In this document: piece by piece, positions 55,950 through 64,000 of the stretch
Layout of the letters: the number at the start of each line of letters is the position of its first letter
Numbering within the stretch: the first letter of the stretch is position 1
Source: Bicyclus anynana
Taxonomy: Eukaryota > Arthropoda > Insecta > Lepidoptera > Nymphalidae
Direction of reading: 5' to 3'
Length of the DNA stretch: 64,000 nucleotides
Assembly (NCBI RefSeq): GCF_947172395.1
Contig: NC_069084.1
Location: 6,573,107 to 6,637,106 of the forward strand
Made by a program: the position numbers and the translations under genes
Notes under the pieces: generated by a model
The model's database searches: none
The model's input: only the letters and a program-made list of their open reading frames with translations
Told to the model about the DNA's origin: nothing

Positions 55950-57446
55950 CTTCTATCTATCTATCTATACTATAATAAAAGAGTAGAAATCGAGTGTCTG
56001 TACTTTGACCAAATTTAACTAAAATCAAGTTAGGGCGATTAGAAATGAGCAATAGAATACAAAAATATTTTTTTTTAATTTTCTTGTCTGTCTGTCTGTC
56101 TGTCCTTCTGTCTGCATGTTCGCGCTATTCTCTGGTTCTACTGAACGGATTCTGATGCAGTTTCCACAAATAGATTAAGCAAAGTTCAGGGCAACATATA
56201 GGCTTTATTTCATTAAGATCGGACAGATAGAAAAAAAGTTATCTTGAAAAAACCGGATTGCTCAAATTGATTCGCAGGCGTTATTTGGAGAAACGAGTTT
56301 TCCACTAAAACTGTGTAATATCGACATTGATGCACATATTTTATATACTCAACTAACCAATTTGTTTGTTTATTTTGTTGAACGCGCCAAGCTAATCATA
56401 GGAACTACTTGAAAATTCAGGTACAAATTGGATAATTCTTTTTGTGTTTAAATAGTCACATTGTCTGCTTTTTATCGTATAATGGTATGCAAGTTTTATT
56501 ACTGTTTCAAGCAATAACTACTTATTAGATTGACCTAAAAGGAAATCATTCATTTTGGGCCTTTATGAAAGTGCCGGCCAACAAACAAAAATAGCACGAA
56601 TTTGGCACAATAGCTAATCTACACTTTTGTCAAATTCTGTACATGTATTCTGTACTGTAATTAGAAGATATTTTAAAAAAATTTATAAGAGGGCATTACA
56701 ATCTATCTATCTATACTATAATAAAAGAGTAGAAATCGAGTGTCTGTACTTTGACCAAATTTAACTAAAATCAAGTTAGGGCGATTAGAAATGAGCAATA
56801 GAATACAAAAATATTTTTTTTTAATTTTCTTGTCTGTCTGTCTGTCTGTCCTTCTGTCTGCATGTTCGCGCTATTCTCTGGTTCTACTGAACGGATTCTG
56901 ATGCAGTTTTCACAAATAGATTAAGCAAAGTTCAGGGCAACATATAGGCTTTATTTCATTAAGATCGGACAGATAGAAAAAAAGTTATCTTGAAAAAACC
57001 GGATTGCTCAAATTGATTCGCAGGCGGTATTTGGAGAAACGAGTTTTCCACTAAAACTGTGTAATATCGACATTGATGCACATATTTTATATACTCAACT
57101 AACCAATTTGTTTGTTTATTTTGTTGAACGCGCCAAGCTAATCATAGGAACTACTTGAAAATTCAGGTACAAATTGGATAATTCTTTTTGTGTTTAAATA
57201 GTCACATTGTCTGCTTTTTATCGTATAATGGTATGCAAGTTTTATTACTGTTTCAAGCAATAACTACTTATTAGATTGACCTAAAAGGAAATCATTCATT
57301 TTGGGCCTTTATGAAAGTGCCGGCCAACAAACAAAAATAGCACGAATTTGGCACAATAGCTAATCTACACTTTTGTCAAATTCTGTACATGTATTCTGTA
57401 CTGTAATTAGAAGATATTTTAAAAAAATTTATAAGAGGGCATTACA
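54633..57446 (+). repeat. Concatemer of a Helitron-like head with TATC microsatellite joints
   Basis: The sequence CTATAATAAAAGAGTAGAAA starts six times, at 54651, 55118, 55340, 55457, 55970 and 56716. Four units are about 430 bp or longer and contain GTCTGTCTGTCCTTCTGTCTG, CTACTGAACGGATTCTGATG and AAAAAACCGGAT. Two are cut off after about 80 bp. (CTAT)n tracts of 15 to 130 bases join the units. The last two units are longer and form a 746-bp tandem duplication. Confidence 0.9.
55955..57446 (+). repeat. 746-bp tandem duplication (two copies)
   Basis: 55955-56700 and 56701-57446 align at a constant offset of 746 with only a few substitutions noticed (for example TTTCC/TTTTC near 56163 and GGCGTT/GGCGGT near 56279). 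This indicates a very recent event. Confidence 0.9.
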
Positions 57447-57639
57447 ATCGATACAAAATATTTATTTCGATTTCTTGTGTCTGTCCGTATTTTTTTGTTG
57501 ACCGGGCATCACGCTGAAACTACTGAATGAATTCAAATGAAACTTAGCACGGTTTGAGAATATAATATGGAGCAGGATAAATATACTTTTTATAACGAAA
57601 ATAAAATCTGAAGGTGTTAAAAGTTTGTATGAAAAGTCC

Positions 57640-59095
57640 TCCTTTTATCCTGGTCAATTTACCCAAGAACAAAAAACGCGCGGCCTTTGGCCACGCACTT
57701 TATTATAGACCGGCCTTCGGCCGGGAGCTTATAATAGGGCCTCCGACCGTGGTTACGGCTGGGTATTTTACCCAATCACAAAAAACGGAACGCGCGGCCT
57801 TCGGCCGCGCACTGTGTTGTAGCCCAGCCTTCGGCCGGGAGTTTATGATACAGCCTTCAACCGTGACTACGGCTGGGTATCTTACCCAAGCAAAAACGAA
57901 GCGCGGCCTTCGGCCGGGTGTTTGTGATATGGCCACTGATCGTGGCTACGGCTGGGCATTTTACCGATGCACAAAAAACGGAACGCGCGGCCTTCGGCCG
58001 CGCACTTTATTGTACACCGGCCTTCGGCCGGGAGTTTGTGATATGGCATCTGATCGTGGCTACGGCTGGGCATTTTACCGATGCACAAAAAACGGAACGC
58101 GCGGCCTTCGGCCGCGCACTTTATTGTACACCGGCCTTCGGCCGGGGGTTTGTGATATGGTATCTGATCGTGGCTACGGCTGGGCATTTTACCGATGCAC
58201 AAAAACGGAACGCGCGGCCTTCGGCCGGGAGTTTGTGATATGGCATTCGATCGTGGCTACGGCTGGGCATTTTACCGATGCACAAAAAAGGGAACGCGCG
58301 GCCTTCGGCCGCGCACTTTATTGTACACCAGCCTTCGGCCGGGGGTTTGTGATATGGCCTCTAATCGTGGCCACGGCTGGGCATTTTACCGATGCACTAA
58401 AAACGGAACGCTCGGCCTTCGGCCGCGCACTTTATTGTACGCCGGCCTTCGTTCGGGGGTTTATGATATGGCCTCTGATCGTGGCTATGGCTGGGCATTT
58501 TACCGATGCACAAAACCGGAACGCGCGGCCTTCGGCCGCGCACTTTATTGTACACCGGCCTTCGGCCGGAGGTTTGTGATTTGGCCTCTGATCGTGGCTA
58601 CGGCTAGGCATTTTACCGATACACAAAAAACGGAACGCGCGGCCTTCGGCCGGGGGTTTGTGATATGGCCTCTGATCGTGGCTACGGCTGGGCATTTTAC
58701 CTATGCACAAAAAACAGAACGCGCGGCCTTTGGCCGCGCACTTTATTGTACACCGGCCTTCGGCCGGGGGTTTGTGATATGGTATCTGATCGTGGCTACG
58801 GCTGGGCATTTTACCGATGCACAAAAACGGAACGCGCGGCCTTCAGCCGCGCACTTTATTGTACACCGGCCTTCGGCCGGGGGTTTGTGATTTGGCCTCT
58901 GATCGTGGCTACGGCTGGGCATTTTACCTATGCACAAAAAACAGAACGCGCGGCCTTTGGCCGCGCACTTTATTGTACACCGGCCTTCGGCCGGGGGTTT
59001 GTGATATGGTATCTGATCGTGGCTACGGCTGGGCATTTTACCGATGCACAAAAACGGAACGCGCGGCCTTCAGCCGCGCACTTTATTGTACATTG
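57640..59095 (+). repeat. 114-bp GC-rich hairpin satellite, about 13 units
   Basis: Each full unit has two stem-loops, GCGCGGCC-TTC-GGCCGCGC and CCGGCC-TTC-GGCCGG, followed by TTTGTGATATGG, CTGATCGTGGCTACGGCTGG and GCATTTTACCGATGCACAAA. Several short units (about 80 bp) lack one hairpin. 114 is a multiple of three, so long frames run through both strands without coding evidence. Base composition differs sharply from the AT-rich surroundings. Confidence 0.9.
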
Positions 59096-59167
59096 TATTT
59101 TTCATATATAAAAAATTCGAAAATGTAAATAGAAGGGGCGAAGCGTTCGAAAATGTACATCGATTTT

Positions 59168-59198
59168 CACGCGGACGAAGTCGCGGGCATCTGCTAGT
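59168..59198 (+). mobile_element. Helitron-like 3' terminus after the satellite
   Basis: CACGCGGACGAAGTCGCGGG followed by CATCTGCTAGT is the CTAGT-type end seen in other elements here. It suggests that the satellite (and its 5' flank from about 57447) sits inside one Helitron-like element. Confidence 0.55.
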
Positions 59199-59724
59199 TA
59201 TAATAATATTTTAATTATTCAGACTACACTTTTAACAATTTGCTATCTAATATGCGTGTTATTACGAGGAAAATAAATAGACTATTGACCGTAAACAACT
59301 GATAAAATTATGAACTTGTATATATGCTAACCTAATTTAAAAAATTTAAAATTACCTAAATACATAAACAAAACTATTTCCAGATAATGATTTTAATTTG
59401 TGTTGTGTTGTGTGATATTTTATGTTCAAAGCATTAACTAAAAAAAACATTTTATAATTTTGTTCTATAAAACTACTTTTAATGTATGTATGTGTTTACA
59501 TGTATGTAGAATGTATATACTATAATTAGGAATGATTCGTATTTGATACAACATTTCGTTAACATGATCCAAATTGACTAGATTCATATTTTTCGTAATA
59601 GGTACAGTATATTACAGACAAATTAAAAATACAATACAGTTACATTTCTTGTGTATGGATAAGACTAAATTTCAATGACAGCCATTTTAATACATAATTA
59701 AATTATTAAATTGCTCTTCATTAC
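59199..59724. other. Downstream flank of UGT D
   Basis: AT-rich, nothing recognised. Confidence 0.4.
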
Positions 59725-59730
59725 TTTATT
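59725..59730 (-). terminator. Candidate polyadenylation signal of UGT gene D
   Basis: Minus-strand AATAAA, 85 bases after the stop codon. Confidence 0.5.
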
Positions 59731-59814
59731 TTGTAATAAAATGCAAGTAAGAATAATATTTTTTTTGGGAATTCACAGATGACAAAAAAAAAACCAGGTT
59801 TTAAATGTCTACTA

Positions 59815-62133
59815 CTAATTCAATTTCTTCTTTGTAACATTTCTGCATATATTTTTTTTTACATATTTCGTTACTAGTAAAACAGCTAAAACAAATGTAA
59901 TTATAGCTATTAAAACTACTGAAACAACGATCAATATTAATTTCACTTCATAGTACTCCACAAATGATAAATTTGCTGAAGGAGGTCTTAATTCCTTGGC
60001 TCCACCATGTCTTATTACATATTCCGCCCACCATATTGCACGGTCTAATGGTGTTTCTGGTTGATCATGCATCAGTTGTCGAAGTCTGATGATATTCTTC
60101 CGATAACTGCAATGCATATTAAAGTATAAAAGATATTATTAAATTTAAAAGAGTTAACGCTGTATAGACTGCTAAAGTTATTCCATACGCAGAGTAAAGG
60201 ACAAATTTCACCTAATGTCTCGGACACAGACCATCTTTGTATCATCTTCCCGGGCAACCAACCGCATCCTTCTTACGTCACTCCAGATGCCCGAGAGCGA
60301 GATGATGGCAAAGTGTATTTGTTACGCGTCTGAGGCGTTATAATGAATTTTGACTTTCTGTTGCTACAAAAGTTTCGATTTGTCTAAAAGTCTACCTTTC
60401 ATCTGTAATTACAGTTTCAACAGCATTTTTAAATAGTTCCTCGGTGAGCGTGTCTATGTCCAGCTGTTTTCCAATGCCGTGCTTCACATATTTTTCTGCA
60501 TTGTACCATTGGTCTCCCAACATAGGTATGGCTACGAGGGGAACTCCAGCAGTGATTGCTTCGTCTGTAGATTGCAGACCTGCTTGTGTAATGAACAGCT
60601 TCACCTTAGGATGTTCTGTGATTGGAAAAAAACATGTTATCATTGTAAAATCATATATAAAAAGGCAATGCAAAAATACAACGTTGAATGAACTTTAAAT
60701 AATCAAAATTATGTTTAATTAAGTGAAGCGAAAACCAATTTCTAAGTATATTATTTTGATAAATTGATATTCATAATTAACAACCCATATTGAGAGTGGT
60801 TAGACCTTAGTCCACCACGCTGCTGCAATGTTGATACGCAGATTTCACACATGTATAGAATTAAAAAAAATTTTAATTCTATACATGTGTCCCTTGATAA
60901 TCTTGATATTAAAATCACGAAATTGATAATAAAGTTATGATATACTCTAGTAATCCGACAGTAAATAATGTCTTACTTAATAAATCAGATTGAGGAAACC
61001 ACTTAGATATTTTTATATTATTAGATTTTCCCGGAAGTTCGTCTTTATCCCATTTCCACAAAACGTTATAAGGTAAATTAGAAAGAACTTTTATTATCAT
61101 TTGTACTTTATCAGTTGGTATCATTCCTGACAAAACATTCGTTCCAAAACTTAAATATATGACACCATGTTTAGATGAATCTAAGTATGTTTTGAGATCC
61201 TGAAATTAGATAGGTTACTATTAGCAAATTATACAATTTACACAAACAATAATTTTATTATAACCATTATAGAGTAATAATAAATAACCGTTGTCTTACA
61301 TTAGGTAATTCTTTTTCAGGTGACTGATGTATGCCACCCATATATACAACATTTGGAGGAACAGGTCGATTGTCTGCCCATATAGGATTAATGTTAAGAA
61401 ACAACATGTCAACATTATTATATAATTCGTTTATTGTTGGTATATCAGGCCCAAATAATTGCCGTATAAAAGCAGTTTCGTCAGCTTCATTCAAATACAC
61501 AGCATAATCTATTAAAAAGTGATCATAGAGTTCTATTAACTTTTCCCAAATAGTAAGTTTATAAAGCCTGCGGTGGAAAATTGATGGATATAATAAAGGA
61601 TGCGTGGGGGCACCCATTATATGATGGTTTTTGTATATTCCACCTAAAGAGCTCACGAGAATTAACGGAGCTTTTAAGATATGCGAAAGCACAATAGCAG
61701 GATGCATCAAAGCTTCAACAAGTATCAAATCAAATTTTCTTGTTGTATTTGTTATTATTTCCTGCATTTCGGGAGTTTCAAATTGTATTTTAAGTATACC
61801 TCCCAATACGTCGATTGATCGCCTCATTTGCGAGAAAGTATCGAAATCTTTATCAACTTTGTAGTCATCTTGAAATGAGGTCTGCCATTTTTTGTAGGAT
61901 ATATCTTTTACGTCTATTTCTTTGAAATTTGAGGGAGCATCGCCTTTGGGAAACGCTGGATCTGTTGTCATCACAGTTATATCATGTCCCTTGTTGGCGA
62001 GACCTAGAGTAAGTTTACGGAACACAACTTGGTGGCTTATTGATGGAAACGGGAACACCGCTAAAATTCTCGCTGATTCAATACTCGTTAAAACACTCGC
62101 GTAACACAATAGTGATAATACTTTTATAGACAT
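59815..62133 (-). CDS. UGT gene D: UDP-glycosyltransferase, 4 coding exons
   Basis: Complete, compact UGT gene of 522 residues. Exons (5' to 3') are 62133-61300, 61199-60977, 60615-60396 and 60106-59815, phases 0, 1, 2. Signal peptide covers residues 1-21, His34 lies in SISHQ, and KFDLILVEA is the acidic segment. Exon 2 has HGVIYLSFGTN and WFPQSDLL. The signature FITQAGLQSTDEAI to GDQ starts near residue 360. The membrane span is at about 481-504, and the tail KKKLN satisfies both KKXX and KXKXX ER-retrieval patterns. The residue split at the exon 2/3 joint is Lys rather than the Arg of the other copies. Intron 2 holds a SINE scrap and a 20-bp-arm hairpin. Closest to gene B and locus C. Probably a xenobiotic-conjugating enzyme by family; substrate unknown. 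Confidence 0.94.
60779..60890 (-). repeat. SINE B scrap and 20-bp inverted repeat (UGT D intron 2)
   Basis: 60779-60866 is a worn 3' part of a family B SINE. Its end ACACATGTATAGAATTAAAA (60847-60866) is followed after four bases by its exact complement (60871-60890), forming a hairpin. Confidence 0.75.
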
Positions 62134-62240
62134 TTTATTTTAATACATATAAATATACTCTAGACATATATATACTCTACTAATATAGACACTCTACTGA
62201 CACTCAAGTTTATTATGTTACTATAAATTATAAATAATTA
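62134..62240 (-). promoter_or_regulatory. Candidate core promoter of UGT gene D
   Basis: A minus-strand TCAGT initiator-like sequence at 62200-62196 lies 63-67 bases before the ATG. TTTATAATTTATAG at about 62236-62222 lies some 25-35 bases further upstream. Motif evidence only. Confidence 0.3.
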
Positions 62241-63309
62241 TTGTAATCTGCTGATATGATTATTGCTATATCATTAACCCTTAACTACTACCAAGCTTGT
62301 CGACATTATTGTAGCGCCTAAAATGCTGAGGTTCCTGAATGACTGGTATTTGGTCGTTTTTCGTGTGGATATCTATTTAATATAACACAGGTACTACTGT
62401 GTAGGGAATACTAGAAAAATGTACTACAGAGAAAATTATCAGGCCGTTTACGCTTAACTTCTAAAAGTTAGCCTACGGCTACATGCCAAGGTATATTAAG
62501 CCTCATGTCTGTATGTTAGTCTGTATATTCACATATCTTTTATATCGAAAACAGCGATGGTGTTTGGCAGTAATAAGCATTGTTGTATTATTTGGTCGGT
62601 TATATATTTATCCCAATTTATCAGATTTGTATGTAAAGCTATTGCTATAAGCACTTGTTAAGGGTTAACGTACTTCACTGATAAAAAAATAAGATTTCAA
62701 TTAGAATCCATGAATCGTCATAACATATTTTAGGTTATGTATATGCATAAATTGTGCCTGTCTGTTTATATTTGGGAAAAGTAAGAATATTATTAACTTG
62801 GATAATTGTTATAATAATAATGATTATTATTAATATGTTTTTAATATGTTTATTTTAATATATTTAAATAACGCACGGGCAACATTATCAAACACTCATA
62901 AAATGCCTTAAGTAGTAAAAAATTGTGTCATCGAACTAATAATAATACAGGCATAATCAGTTATCAGTAAACGTGATCCAGGTGTGGTGACTTCGTGTTT
63001 TGATTTGACTGTGTATTTGAATAGGTTTAATTCTTAGTTTTAATTTATAAATTTTATTCGTCATTCTATTGTACGGAATATAAGATTATAAATACTAATT
63101 GGTTAAATGATAAATATTTTTTTTTACAAATATTTTAACCTTGCTTACGAGATTACCGCCATGTGTAATGATGAGTCAACCGATAATTATAATTAATAGT
63201 TTCAAACAATGGTCTTAAAGAGAACATTCTCTTGCTTCAGGACTACTTAACTATATTACGATAATGTAGTTTTTTTTATTAGTTCTAAAAGGTTTACTAG
63301 TATTGTAGG
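62241..63309. other. Upstream of UGT D, nothing recognised
   Basis: AT-rich; no further UGT exon or repeat that I can support. Confidence 0.4.
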
Positions 63310-64000
63310 AAATTTTCAACGCCTTGTTTTGCATAACTGCAGGTTATACAATATCTTGTTTCGCAGATGCTACACCAAACAGGGGCTGCGTAATGTTATA
63401 CATGGTTTCATTATGTGAAATACGCTTTTAATTTTGTTGTCGCACTAAGCTTAGACTTGCGACTTAAAATTGGGTACAGTGCGTTAATAGCTTTAGTCCC
63501 TTTAGAAATTAGACTGTCAACATGTTAACACCAATTAACCGTATTGTCTATCAAAACACCAAGATACCTCTACCTATGATAATATCAAGGTCACTACAAA
63601 GAAGCGGTAGATTGGGAGACTAATAAGCTTTAAAAGCAACATGTTTACCAGAAAAGAATACCATATTATTTCAGTACATTCTAGTGAGTACGAGGCGTAA
63701 TAATGGGAACATGACGAATTTCTGACCTAATAAGAATGAGAACTGCATTGCCATGTAGTATGGGAGGTAAACTAATCGACGCAATCTATGCAAGTTGTTT
63801 GGAACCACCCAGTATGGCAACCTGGTACTTTTTTGGATTAACACTTAGACCGTAAGATGCACTACAAGTATTAATTTTGCTCAGATCACTATTTAGATTT
63901 TCAATAGCATACATAATAAGAGGAGGCAGCAGTGTACACTTGAAGGTAGTGTTAATGTAAATAACGAAAAAGAAGAGGTGATAAGATGCCACCCTGTGGT
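63310..64000 (-). pseudogene. Decayed jockey-type LINE reverse transcriptase
   Basis: Minus-strand fragments in order: a GILSPLLF-like start at the window edge, NSDLSKI, YGLSVNPKKYQVAILG, RYLGVLIDNTVNW, HVDSLISKGTKAINALYPIL, SRKSKLSATTKLKAYF and YAAPVWC. This is the order found in jockey-clade reverse transcriptases. Stops (for example after NWC and after KAYFT), frame changes and loss of the YADD region show it is dead. The element continues past the window end. Confidence 0.8.

Noticed and set aside
57614..58579. 321-codon plus-strand ORF (and long frames on the minus strand) in the GC-rich region
   Set aside because: It spans a 114-bp tandem repeat whose length is a multiple of three, so several frames stay open on both strands. 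No start context, domain or codon signal supports a protein.

Overview
This 64-kb window looks like AT-rich lepidopteran (moth or butterfly) nuclear DNA. The evidence is four insect-type UDP-glycosyltransferase (UGT) loci with one shared exon structure, many short Lep1-type Helitrons (start TCTATACTAATATTATAAAG, end CTAGT), two abundant tRNA-like SINE families, RTE-, jockey- and CR1-like LINE fragments, and a CsRn1-type Ty3/gypsy element. There is no sign of bacterial, organellar or viral genome organisation. All calls come from reading the sequence; nothing was searched against a database.

Layout. (1) 1-2905 is one arm of a large inverted duplication; the other arm is 15945-20600. (2) Between the arms lies UGT gene A (+ strand, coding exons 3453-4283, 5821-6043, 11694-11913, 13039-13309). 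Its second intron carries a 4765-bp LTR retrotransposon (6204-10968) with LTRs that read as identical and a CGTT target duplication. (3) 13.3-49.1 kb has no convincing host gene. It is a dense mosaic of SINEs, Helitron fragments, LINE 3' ends, TIR elements/MITEs, two minisatellites, several long perfect hairpins and a retroposed U6 snRNA fragment. (4) 49158-62133 is a minus-strand UGT cluster: complete gene B (49158-52668), an orphan pair of last exons C (53425-54082) and complete gene D (59815-62133). C and D are separated by about 5 kb of tandem arrays (54.6-59.2 kb). (5) The right edge (63.3-64.0 kb) holds a decayed jockey-type LINE reverse transcriptase.

The UGTs are predicted ER-membrane enzymes: signal peptide, N-terminal acceptor domain with a catalytic-type His, UDP-sugar signature, C-terminal membrane anchor and a KXKXX-type ER-retrieval tail. 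In insects this family conjugates plant toxins, insecticides, pigments and hormones with sugar. All three complete genes have four coding exons with identical intron phases (0, 1, 2), so they arose by tandem duplication. Gene A faces the opposite way from B-D and sits between inverted arms, which suggests an inversion. Locus C keeps two intact exons with usable splice sites but has no 5' half, so it is either a remnant or an alternative C-terminal cassette for gene D.
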